Part shown: piece by piece, positions 32,407 through 44,847 of the stretch | Position numbering within the stretch: the first letter of the stretch is position 1 | Layout of the letters: each line of letters begins with the position of its first letter | Assembly (NCBI GenBank): GCA_037102815.1 | Contig: BTPP01000001.1 | Location: 3,311,001 to 3,375,000, forward strand | Reading direction: 5' to 3' | Length of the DNA: 64,000 nucleotides | From: Neurospora intermedia | Taxonomy: Eukaryota > Ascomycota > Sordariomycetes > Sordariales > Sordariaceae | The notes under the pieces: model-generated | Told to the model about the DNA's origin: nothing | Seen by the model: the letters and a program-made list of their open reading frames with translations, nothing else | Database searches by the model: none | Made by a program: the position numbers and the translations under genes

Positions 32407-34253
32407 GATAGTAGCTGCAACTCCACGGTAGTAACTATTGCGAATAGTATACTCCTCGTACCTATTTTAAACTTGCTCAATCCGATTGAACGATCGCCAG
32501 TTGCGGATAGTAGCGACGATCCTACAATTACTACTATACTCTATTAACCTCGCTTCAATTATTTAGATCGCTAGAATTATCTAAATCGCGAGCGCGCTAG
32601 TCCGATTGAACGACCTCCCGTTTGTATAGAACGTTGGTCCTATAATCACTATACTAGCGGTCCTCTTTATTGAGTATATTGCTACCGACTTCGACCCTCC
32701 TCTACTTTGGCTCGTCGTAAGATAGTAAAATCGATTACTAATCAAGTTACTACCGATAACGACGACTTTATTTGCCTTTATTCGTTGTAATAATAGTAAG
32801 GCTAGCGATAGTCAAATTATTACCCTCGATAAAGACTGCTACTATCTAGTTGTTCGTCGTAATAATAGCACTAGATTAATAGCCGTTATTACTAGCTATT
32901 ACCCTTATTGAAATCTCCCTACCGCTTTTGTTCGTCGTAAAATAGTATTGTAGATCGTAGACTCTCCTCTCCCCTCTCCGCCAAAGCGAGTTACTCAAGT
33001 ACGCCTCCTCTCCTCGACCGACTACGAGCTAGACTCTCTAAGATAATAAGCTTCTCGACCGCTCTCGTTAAGCCAAGCTTCTTATTATTAAAATAATAAA
33101 CTTTACGACCGACTATTCTCTTGTGAGTTAAGTTCCCTACTATACTTTACGACTCTTCCTAATTTACCCTTATTGCAATAATAATACGGGCGTCGTAGTA
33201 AATCCTAAAATTTATACTACTAAGCGCTTCCTTTCAAGAACCAAGTAGACTTGCTACTCTCGAGACCACTACTCTCGAACCCACCACTTAGAAGCCTAGT
33301 ACTCGAGAGCCTAGACTAGCTACTCCCAATTTAAAAAGCTTAAATCTACAATCTTTATTATTACGGTTAATAATACCCTAATTAACTAGACTACTCTAGC
33401 TAGTTAAACTACTAGCCGCCTTATACCTTCTCGATATTTATAACTACAATGACTTTTTATAACCCGAATACTGCCGATCTATATAGCTTACTTTCCCTAT
33501 TTGAAACTCGGCCTTTCTCGGGGCCTAGAAATATAACAAGGTCGTTACTCCTCTCTTTTGTATACAGGTAGCCGTTATTACAAGCTAAATAGTTCTTAAT
33601 AACTATAACTACAATTACGGTTCCTTCTTACACCCCGAGTAGTATTGATTCTTATAGCTTATCCTCCCTACTTAAAACTCGGCCTTTTTCGGGGTATAGA
33701 ATTAACAACCTTACTGCTATAGCTTCTATAGTTGTAATAAGGATATTACTTTCTCTTTCTTATACGTAGGCAACTATTACTACAAGCTTCAATAACACTA
33801 GTATTACAATTAATATAGCTATTACTCCCTTTACTAATTCTTTTACTAGCTCTTTATAGCTTTAACGGCCGTATTAATTCCCTTATCAACTCCCTTAATA
33901 GTTCTTTACAATTAGTGCTAGTTAGCTAGAGCTCCCGTTTATACCCCTTTTTCTCTTTCTTTCTATTTATCTATAGAACTAGCGTTCTCTACGGCTGTAG
34001 CACTTTAAGTGCTAATTATACTCTCGAATGCTAATTACCCTCTTAACTTCTTAGTAGGGATTAGCCTTCCCTAGCCGCCATCCAGCTTCCCGGAACCCAA
34101 CGGACTTCGACCTTTCCTACCCGCCAATTCGAGATACATCCCGGCGCCGCCCGGATAAATAGATGGATCGGAGGAGACTTAAAACTTATTAGAGAAGACC
34201 TAAACGGCCAGGCCTATCGAGGACGATAGTTTCTTTTTATATAAGCCGGCATT
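32407..34253. other. Element B interior, copy 1
   Basis: 1847 bp that aligns with 62141-64000 along its length. It is non-coding in appearance in all frames, with repeated TTCGTCGTA units, CTCTCGAG-containing repeats and a tandem duplication of about 190 bp. No tRNA-complement primer site could be named with confidence beside the LTR. Confidence 0.7.
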
Positions 34254-34544
34254 TGATAGGGGAATCCCTAGATTATCCTACCTTACTGTACTATAGCTTA
34301 GACTAGCTATGACAGCCCAAATTAGCTGGGCTGCCAGAGGCTTCCTTACCGTACCGTGCCCAGTCTAGGCATCCAGACTGCCGTGCTCGGGCCACTTTGT
34401 AGCCCGTGCTCTAGCTCTCTCTAGCTCACTGCACAGCATATCTACTACGTGCAGACGGCTGGCTGGAAGCCTTCCCTCCTTCTTAGAACATCTTCCTTTA
34501 CCTTATTTTATTTACTACGTAAATGAAGGTCGCCCCCCGTATCA
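34254..34544. repeat. Element B LTR (right, copy 1)
   Basis: 291 bp, starts TGATAGGG, ends CGTATCA, followed by ACCGG. Retains more CA/TG than the left LTR. Contains a CAGCCCA..TGGGCTG hairpin also seen in copy 2. Confidence 0.9.
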
Positions 34545-34549
34545 ACCGG

Positions 34550-37500
34550 GTAGGAGGTAGTAATATTAATACTATCTAAAGTTTTTAAAAAATATTTATA
34601 CTTAGAAATAATCTTTCTAATTCGAAAAGGACTAAGCTAGCGGTAAGTCAATTTTCTAATTGAACTTATATCGATTCGTCGAACACAATTATAAACTAGT
34701 ACCAGATCTCCTACCCGTAGTTTTACAATATTAGGCCTAATTTTACCTTTATTTATTAAATTATAATATTTTATAGCCTTCTACCTTATTACTAAGATTC
34801 GTTCAATAGTAAAATTAAATTTGTATTTACTATCTTATAATAAATAGGCTCTAATAAGTATTAAATCGAGCCGGGCTTTAAGTAATTTATTATCCTGTAT
34901 ATTACCCTATTATATAATTCTCTAAAATAGTAGGTCAAATTCAATCGGCGAAATAGGATTATATTTATAACCGAAGTAGAAGGGAGTAAAATTATAGCTT
35001 CCCCGGACTATAGTCTAATTTCCAAATAAAATATAAGGTAGCTAGGGTTTCTAATTACTCCTTATACCGTTAATAAACTTTACGAATACTATTATAATTA
35101 GGAAGTATTTAAATTTATTTATTCTATTTGCTTTAGAATTATAGGGTAAAATCCTTATAAAAGGGATATTGAACTTCCTTAGTAAATTATTATAGTCTTT
35201 CCGGAATTCCGAACCGCTATTAACAACAATTAATAAGAGTAAGCCCTATCGATAAATAATTTATATTTTAATAAAATGAACTATATACTTTAAATTTACT
35301 ATAGGGAGGATATTTACCTCTATATAACTAGTAAAGTCATTCTATACTTTAATAATCCTAATTCTTTTACCGTTCTTCCCTAATATATACTAAATATTTA
35401 GTATTTATTTACAAAAGGGTTATAGTAACGGATTAATATATTAGAAAATATTAATAAACTACTTAGGATTCTATTTCTAATAGTTTGGGTAAGACTTAAT
35501 ACGTCTTTCCATATAGGAATAAATGCCCTTCTACTAATAAAAATTAGTAATACAGTAGTAAATTACTTCTCTTCCCTTATAGCCAACTTTATTATAATAT
35601 TTATAAAAAATAATATTACAATTAATATTATTATTTATAAATCTACGTAGTACTTAATTAGTATTTATAGAGTATAATTATAAAGCCCCTTTATAGAAGA
35701 AGAACTTTAGAATTTCGGTTTTAAAGCGCTATTATTCTAATTCAATAATCAAATTAATAGGTAATTCCAACGTTTGGAAGTACCTAGCAATTCTTTGAGA
35801 GTTGTAAATTTACCGACCCTTTAAAGGTTCCTAATTTTTCTTCCCTTAATCTAATATTCTATTGAATTTTACTATATAGATTTATTAATCTATAAAGTCG
35901 TCAATATCTTCTTCCTTAGCTTTATCCCGCTAATCTACTACCGAAGGAAGTATATAAAATAAACTATTAGTAATAATATTTTTCTTTCCTAGGATATATC
36001 TAACTTCGAAGTTGAATAATCGAATTTAAATCATCCAATATATAATTATTACTATTAGGATATTAAACGCTACTCCATTTAATTAGTAAATTATAATTTA
36101 AATATTAATTTTAATAATAAAATAAACGCCGAATAAATAGTACTTTAATCGCTTTAAAGTATAAAATAGCCTACGAAATTCTCGTTTAATAGCGTTATAT
36201 TTTTTTTTAGCGTTTAATTAAATACTGCTTTCGAACTAATAAGGGTAGCGCTTACTATCTAGCTTAATTTATTTAATAACCGCCCCCCAACCGATTAATA
36301 ATATATCTACTATAAGGAAAATATCCCTATACTAATCGTTATTATAAATAATAGGTATAAAATAAAGAGCTAATAGAATTTTATACTATAAATATTCCAA
36401 AGTAAATTATTTATTCTCTATCTATTACTATTTAGCATTTTTCTTTAGTAAAGTATATAAGGGCTAAACTATTGTAGCAAAATCCTTAATCTAAATTCGG
36501 TAGTACCTAATAATCCCTAGGAAGGCTCTTAATTATTAAAATTCTTTACCTTTCTATTTAGTAAATTTATAATTTTCCTATTAAAAGATTCTAGAAACTT
36601 TATAGGGGGAAGATCGTCTACCGTCCTCTAAATAGAAGTATCCTACAAATTTAACTTCGGGCTAATACTATTTAAACTTTTCGGCCGCAATAATACAATT
36701 ACTAAGTTCGATATTAATTAGGACTTTATTAATATTAATTAAATAATTAAAGACGTACTTATATATACTAGGTCTAATTTCGAATCTATTATAATCTATA
36801 ATAATTAATTTAATATAAATATTATTTAAGTAGGGTTGATAGATAATAGGGATTAGATTATACAATACCCTAATTATTACCCAAAAGAATTAAATAACGG
36901 AGTTCGTTCCTCTTTAAAGTAATATAATTATCCTCTTTACTCCTATTATACTTTAGAAAGTAGTAATATCCCTACTCTTCTTATTAAAAGGGATTTAGTT
37001 GTATTTAGAGAAAAGGTTAAGAAGGGAAAGTATTTTAAATCCTCCGAATTCTTTACTAAACTCTTTATAATTAAGAGGGATATTAGAATTATATAAAGTA
37101 ACTATATTAATCTATTGGACATTATTAATTAATCGAAGGCCTTTATCCTTTTTAAATATTAAGAATTAATTATTCCGGTAGGTAGTATAATTGTCTTCCA
37201 ACGTTCTTCGCTAGATTCTATTTTTTAATAATTTATAAACTCTCTAATAGTTAGCCTTCGGAATAGGGATTAATCTATATTACTATACCGAATATAGGAT
37301 AGTTCTAATTTCTTAGGGAGGGAAGACGTCGGGTTTAATCTTTCCTACGTAATCAAAATCCTATACGAGAACTATTTTACAATTTCGAAGAATATAAATA
37401 AATATTTCTTATTCTTCTTTAATTAAATTATTATATAAGCCGTTAAATATAATTTATAAGCGTTCGGGGGTTAACCGTTCTCTTTTAAATATATTTGAAA

Positions 37501-40500
37501 AACGTAGTATAACGACTTTATCCTACAGCGATGGATAAATCTTTTATCGTTATTCTAATCTATCTTTTAAAATTGTAAAGCGCTACAATTTCTATTCTAA
37601 GTTTCCTTCTAACTTTGAACTATTAAAAAGTATATCGTCGATTAGTAATACCTTCTAATCTTTCCGCTTATATATAATATAAGTAGTAAAGTTCTTAGAA
37701 AGTATTATTTTATATAATAATAATTAATTAACCTTTACGTTAGTAAATATAGGCTTACTACTTTTATAGTTTTTCTCCCTTTTATTTATACACTTCAACT
37801 ATTGTACCAACGCCTAATACCGGATAAAGTTATATATTTACCTTCTAAACTCTATAACGAACTCCTTTTCTTCTACTATAGAATAGGGAGTACTCCCTAT
37901 AATTATAATATTAAATATATTACTTAAATCGTTATAGTTGGTATTATTAAGGTCCTTAAATAAAAGTCTTTTAAATTGTTTATTATTGAATAATTCGTCC
38001 TATAAAAGCTCTTAGAAGAATCCTAAAACGGCCTTCCTCAATATATAATATCTTTTTTAAATATCCTATAAGTAGTTTAACAATTTATTAATTATTGAAT
38101 TTTCGATCTATTTAAGGATCTTATTTTAGGCTTCGCTATTGTACTAAATAGGAGCTAATACATTAATTCTAAAATTAACCCCCAAATAGTTAGCGAACTT
38201 ATTTAGGGTAGATAGCTACTCGTCGAATTCTTAAATATATAGTATTACTTATACACTTAGCCTTGCTTTCTCTTTCAAAACTAATACAACTTTAACGATT
38301 ATCTCTTCTATTAATACATTAATTAATTCGATACTATATATCGAATAATTTAACTTTACTTAAATATTTTTAAAGAATAGCTACTTAAATATAATATTAT
38401 AATATAATAAACAAGTACTAGTAACGAAGAAATATATTTCCTATAGAATATTGGCTAACTATATTTAATTGTAGGCTTCCCCAACAAAATCTTATCTACC
38501 TCCGTTACTATTAGTATTAGAAGCCCCGGTACTTATAATAATTAAACTATATTTTTTAACTATATTATATATTATTATATTAACCTCCGCACTAGTATTT
38601 AAGAAGATTCTAATCTTTAGTCCTTTTTACTATAAAAAGACAAATAGGGTTAGTAGAATAAATATCCTAATTGCGTCCCTTAAATGTAATGGGTAGGAAA
38701 GTTTATTTAAATAGGTATATAATTATATAAGAGTAATTACTTCTACTATATATTGGAAAGCGGACTTTAATATATCTTCCTAAATAAGTTCGGTTATACT
38801 ATCTAATCTCTAATTTAAATAATAAATAGAAGTTTCGGTAGAGTTCTATCTTTTAATTGTTTTACCTACTATCCCCTTAATAAATACGCTATTAATTTCG
38901 TACTAGGTTATAGGAATAATTTAATTCGCTTCCTTAAACTAATTAGTTATTATACTACCTTTATAAAAGATTCTAATAATATTATCCTTATTTAGGCTAA
39001 CTTTATACTAAATTAAGGTAATAAGTACTATTATAAACCGTCGGTCTATATAATATAGTTCCCTAATTTAATAGGGAATATTATAATCGATAGTTTTAAA
39101 TACGAGAAGGTATTATTCTTTAACCCTTTTAATAGCCTTTTTTATAATAATGTTAGCATTAACGATTCTAGTAAGCTTTATAGAGGATAAAGTAGTAGGT
39201 TTTATAAATATATTTTCTTTATTAGAATTTAGGGTTAGTAAATTAGTTGCCTTATTTTCTATTATTGGTTTAAGGATCTTTATTGGCCGGATTATTGGAG
39301 GCGGTTAATTAAATTCTAAGGTAGGGGGTTAAGGTATATTATTTTCGAATATAGTAGTACTATTATTAATAGTATCTATTTACCGCGATTATTTATTAGG
39401 ACGATTAGGAAAAGATATTTCCCCTGTAAAGTTTGTAAATTATTTATTAGGCTCTATAGTACTAATTTTTTAATTATATAGCTTCGGATTAAACGCTATA
39501 CTAACTATTATCTAATAGGTACTTTCGATTTAACAATTTAAGGATTAAAGTCTCTAGAGGAGATATATATAATCGTCCTTTATTCTACGTATAAATTATG
39601 CCTAAAAAGTAGAAGGATTTTAATATTTAAATTATTTAATAAAAATTATAGGAGTTTCTACGTAGTATAAAGAAGAGAATACTTATCCAATAATTATAAT
39701 ATCGTTTACTAATTTTAATATTCCTTTAGAAAGTAAATTTAGTAGATTATCGGTTAAAGGTAGTATAGGTTCTATAATTGTAAGGCTAAATTCTTCTAAA
39801 ACGTTCCCTAGAGGTATTTCCCTAAGTATTTATCTTTAAAATAGCGGTTAAATTAGGTAATCTTTAATAGTATTAATTATTCTAGTAAAATAAGTACTAA
39901 AGGTCTAAGGGTATTCTATTAATATTTAACGAATTATAATAATTTTATATTCGGTTAGAAATTTTTAATAGATTTCTTAAGTAACGTTTAATCCGTTAAT
40001 TATATAATAGTAATTTAGTAAATTAATATTTGTTATATTTATAGAAGTATTTGAATTATTATTCCTTTACTACTATCGGTTATGTATATTACTAAGTAAT
40101 AGAAAAAACTTTAATTCGAATTAATATTTTCTTTTTAATACCTATATATTCTTTTCCTAGCGATTGAAAATAGCTTTATATTCGGGAAATATCCTGTAAA
40201 CTATTATCTAAAATTACGTTAGAAGTCCTAACTTCCCGTTTTTAATAGTTGAAACTATTGCTTCGTTAGGGATATAATTGTTATAGTCTTCTCTATTACT
40301 AATTATAATAGTTATTTATAAGGTAAGTACAAAATTTCGAGGCCGATAAATAGCTAGTTTGCCTTTTTAAATATTATCGATTATTTTTTAATATTAATTT
40401 TAGTAATAATTACTATTATATTAATAGTAACGGATTTAATGTCTGTCCCTATAATTCTAATTACTTCCTCTATTACCTTTTCTTCCGCCTCGGCCTCTTA

Positions 40501-43289
40501 TAGAAGTATTGCCTATATAGCCTCCTCCTTTATTAATAATATAACTCTATTTAATTATCGATAAGAAATTGATTTAAACCTCCTCTTTTTATTTCTTTAC
40601 TAGCTTTTCGTCGAATTAAAACTATATAATCCTTATTTAATTAAATTCTTTAATTATTTTTTTAATATTTGATTTCTCGGCTAAATAGGACGTAGTGGGC
40701 GCTAAAGCGGCAATTTAGGTCGCTAAAAGAGTTTTCTTATGTAAAAGCTAATTGGAATTATTATTTGATTTAATTAAATTACTTTTCTTATTAGTAATTA
40801 CTAATATTCTCTTCTTAATTAATATTATACCTAAACTATCGTTTAATAAATTATCTTCCTTATTATTAATATAAACGCTATCTTCGAAGTTGAAGTATTT
40901 ACAAATAATCTTTATTATATTAATATAGAATTATAATTAAATTATTTAATAGACCTTTTCTTTAAGCCCTATAGTCGTTATAATTGTCCTTCTAATTCTT
41001 TTTGTAAACTTCTTATAGAAATTGCGAATAGTTATAGATTAAATAAAGTCCTTCTCCTTTTCGGGTTGTTTTATTAAAAGTATTAAATATTTAAGTACGG
41101 TTTTAACGATTTTTTTTCTATTATAGGGGATAAATTTACCGTAGAAGACCTTTAATATAGTAGCCTTACTATCTATTTAATTTAGGTCCAACGTTAAGAA
41201 TTCTTATTTAAAACGATAATAAAATTCTTTTTATATTTAAATACCCTTAGTAGTAGTATTATTCGTTATCTCTCTATAAATCTTTCGGGCGTCTAATATA
41301 TACTATTAATACTAAATATTTAATTTAGCTTTATTAGAGAGGTAATAGTTTTAAACCCTATTATTAAACTCTTCTAAGTATTTAGAAACGTACTTCCCCT
41401 TAAATTTAACTTTAGGTATATAATTTTTTACAAAGGAAATTATAAGAGTTTTAACTATTAATATTTATGTTAGGTATATATTAGATAAGCCTTTAAGCGG
41501 GTTTTTGCCTAATAAATTTTTACTTAAGGTTTATTATATTTTATATTTAGGTTCTTATTACTAATTAGGCTATACAATTATAATATTAGGTCTTAAAAGT
41601 CTTAAAGAAGGACCCTAATAATAATTAGAAGGAGTAAAAATAGGAATAATAGAATAGGGATTTTAGTAAGTAAGAAAATATTATTCAAATTTAAAACTTT
41701 AGGAATAATTAATCTCTAATTTAGTATAATAAAATCCTAAAAGCGATTAAATAAGTTGTAAAAGAGTAATATAAGGAAGTAGATGCCGGGTTCGAAAATT
41801 AAATATAAAGGCGGATAAAATATACGAGTATAAAGTATAAATAGGATTGGGTTAGTTTGGCGATAAATTCCTAAAAGGGGTTGGTAATTAGTTTTCTAAT
41901 TAGATTAGTAAAAGAGTTAGAAATTAATTAGGTTTCGGAAAGGGGAAAAAAGTAGTTTCTAATATAGGGGTCGAAGAAGGAAGAGTAGGACTTAGGAAGG
42001 ATAGTAGGAATAACTCTAGTACTAATATAGGAAGCTAATTTAATACTTTCTAATTAATATATAGAATTAGGGCTATAAAAATATTCCTATTATTTTAAAT
42101 CCGGTTAGTATTGTCTATACTACTTTTGTATACTAATTAATTTGCTTACTCCCTTTTTTTTTTCTTTAATCTAAAGGTCCCCAATCCTCCTTTTTATTTA
42201 TTTTCCTACTAATTAAGTATTATTATACTATTGTACCTTTTCTAATTAGAGATCTCTAATTAGTTTTTCCTCTCTTCTTATTTTTTTAATATTCCTTTTC
42301 TCTTTCTTTCCTTAGGTAAAAGGAACTTCTTTAATTTTTACCCTCTACCTTTTCTATTTCTCTACTTCTATTATCGGTATTCGAGAGCGGCAGTTTTCGT
42401 CTATAATAATAATATTATTATTAAAGCCCTTTTAGTAAGGGTTTATAGCAATTAATTACCTCCTCTTAGTTCTTGAAATGTAATAACGGTAATAATTACA
42501 ATCCTGAGAATTTATTAATAATAATTATTAATATATTGTATAAAGGAAGAATTCGGAGGTAATAATTGGTACCCTTCCCTTAAGGGAACTAATTACAAAC
42601 CTTCGAAGAAAAGGGGTCTAAATACTATCTAATCTTTCTTACGCTTGCGTAAAGGCTATATATTATAGACTTAAGGATATCGGTCCTTAAAGGTCTAATA
42701 TTAATACTTACCCTAGTTATTAGCAAATTCTTTCGTTATTTATTGTTTCTTCAAATAGTTTTTTAATTAAGCTACTATTTAAATAGCCTATTAATTATCT
42801 ATTTTTATTATTATTCTAATATTATTAATCGGATATTCGTTTATTTATTAGGTTATATAATTGAACTACTACTATCTAGCAATTTATTTATCGTCTATAC
42901 TTACTTACGTTCAATTATTACCGTTTGAATATTTATTCTTCTATTTTTCTTATTAGTTATTTATACTATTACTCGTACTCTAACGTTATATCCGAATAGT
43001 AGTTGGATAACTACTAATTAATTATATTATCGGCAATTGTAATATAATTATTAATATAGCTATATATCGAATACTATTGAGGGCCCCGGGTTATAGTAAA
43101 TATCCGGTATTAAGGATCTTTATACTTCTCTAAAATAAGGTTATTTAAACTTCTTTATAACGATTAATTAAACGTCGCTAGCGAATATCGGGCAAACTTC
43201 AACGAGGATAGGAAGTTATAAAGTCCTTATATTCGTTTTAGCTAGTTTAGTGTAGGGTTTTAATACCTATCTCGTCCTTATTACCAATT
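34550..43289 (-). other. Element D internal region, right part (pol side)
   Basis: Holds what is left of D's pol on the minus strand (integrase near 35.2 kb, transcriptase tail near 36.7 kb) and probably gag near 41-42 kb. The stretch 37-41 kb is too decayed to assign. No second LTR pair was seen. Confidence 0.5.
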
Positions 43290-43982
43290 TGAAATAGCGA
43301 GAAAACTATAATAATAATAATAATTATACTACTACAATTAAAGTAATATATAAGGACCGTAGTTCTTAATTGTTTAATCTAGTAGAATAGTAGGTAATTT
43401 TCAAATCTTTCTAAATAGTCGAGATAGAAGGTATCGAACTAAATATAATTTACTGAAGTTTTATATCCGTTAAATAGCTAAATATTCAATCGCTACTACA
43501 AAACGAAGATAGCTAATGGATTTTTCAGTATCTTCTTTCTATAAATAAATAGAAAAACGAATATACATTCCCTCTAGAGGGATGAAGGATTATTCAGTAC
43601 AATAAAATAAGAAGAGGCAAATGATTAAAGATTACTAAGAACTATTATCTTATTCAATTAAGAATACTAAACTAAGATTGATTATTTAGTATAATGAAGA
43701 ATAAATATTATAATAATCTATTATCTTCCTTCCGAATTTCGATGTCCTACCCATCCCCTTTTTCTCTTTTTCTTCCTTTATTATCCCTATTTTTCTACCT
43801 TTTCTAATCCATTATCTTATCAAATTGGTCCTATATTCTTTTGTCTTCCATTAATGCTAACTGTTCAGTTCTATCTAGTCTAGAAAGTGTACCCTCTGAT
43901 CCAGTACCCTTATTGAAGGTTCGAAAAAAATTATTATAGAAAATAAATCAACGTATATATCCCCGTATACTACCCCAAATCA
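43290..43982 (-). repeat. Element D LTR (right)
   Basis: 693 bp pairing with 19444-20136. Its outer part (from about 43680) keeps more CA/TG than its inner part, the mirror image of the left LTR. Confidence 0.9.
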
Positions 43983-44603
43983 ATACTACTTAGTATTATA
44001 ATATTTTATTTACCAACTTATACGTTAAAATCTCCTCCACCTCCTATTCTTCGACTTCCCTTTTATTATCGTCTTTAATTATTATCCCTACTAAGTTCTC
44101 GTTCGCCTAACCCGGTAGTAAGTTACTTAGGTCTTTATAGAGGCGATTAATATAGTAGATACAGCTACCTCGCCATCGGTCAAGTAGATTTAACTTATAA
44201 GAAATACCCTTTATAACTATAATCTTATATAGGATTCTTATTAATAGGAAATCGAATTTATTACTTAGCCGATCCGTAGCCCAGCCTTTCTTAATAATAA
44301 ATACTTTATCCCCTACTATAAAATTAAGTAAACGTTAATAATAATTAACTTATTTCGCTTATCGTTCCTAAGCCTTTTTAATAGCCTACCTTACCCAATT
44401 GTAATAGTCTTTCAAAATTACTAATAGTTTTTGAACTTCCTCCCGCTATAAATAGCCTTTCGTCTTTCTAATCCTTTAATCCTAATCGAATAGTATATTT
44501 ATAGGGAACCCGAAGGAGACTTTATAAAGTATTAATCCTCCTAAACTATCGTACGGTAGATTCGCTTATACTATATTTAAAATTAATATTACTATCGCCC
44601 AAT

Positions 44604-44847
44604 TATTATAGCCCGGTCGGACAGGTTATGCCGGCATAGTCTGGCGGCACTATAGCGGTACAAGTATTCTAATTGGTTGTAAATTAGATAAGGAAAGGTG
44701 GGTTCTGCGGCGGGCTCGGTTGCAGAGCTTATCTCTCGCACCAGCCGCGCGCATAACTCTTACCTTTTCTTTTACTCTTTAATTGTAAATTCTATATTAA
44801 ATATTAATAACGTTATAGCTGTGCCTCGCTCGTTACGTACCATCACA
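44604..44847 (+). repeat. Element E LTR (5')
   Basis: 244 bp, the same length as and closely similar to 52199-52442. Retains an island of CA/TG-rich sequence in its second half. Confidence 0.9.

Larger units (their letters stand above)
25360..34544. mobile_element. Element B copy 1: short LTR element without gag/pol
   Basis: LTRs 25360-25648 (289 bp) and 34254-34544 (291 bp), starting TGATAGGG and ending CGTAT(C/T)A, are flanked by the 5-bp TSD ACCGG (25355-25359, 34545-34549). Element A sits at the inner edge of the left LTR. Without A, B is about 2.4 kb, with a 1.85-kb interior (32407-34253). That interior shows no capsid, protease, transcriptase or integrase motif. It consists of local repeats: several TTCGTCGTAATAATAG units near 32770-32940, and two tandem units of about 190 bp near 33440-33800 sharing CTCGGCCTTT. 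Size and content fit a non-autonomous LTR retrotransposon mobilised by another element's enzymes (inference). It is RIP-affected. Confidence 0.85.
19444..43982 (-). mobile_element. Element D: large Ty3/Gypsy-type element, split by B
   Basis: Bounded by 693-bp LTRs (19444-20136 and 43290-43982) with ATAC on the left (19440-19443) and ATAC at 43983-43986. Without B it is about 15.3 kb, roughly twice the usual size. Pol reads on the minus strand. Sequence resembling the reverse-transcriptase end and connection lies near 36668-36865, and an integrase-like stretch lies near 35100-35300. The 5.2 kb between 20137 and 25354 is not explained by a normal Gypsy layout. It is RIP-degraded throughout with many breaks. 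It inserted into C and later received B. Confidence 0.8.

Noticed and set aside
32287-32547. Short frames at 32287-32547, 61904-62122 and 62165-62419
   Set aside because: They cross the LTR/interior edge of element A or B and lack any domain; they do not support a gene in element B.
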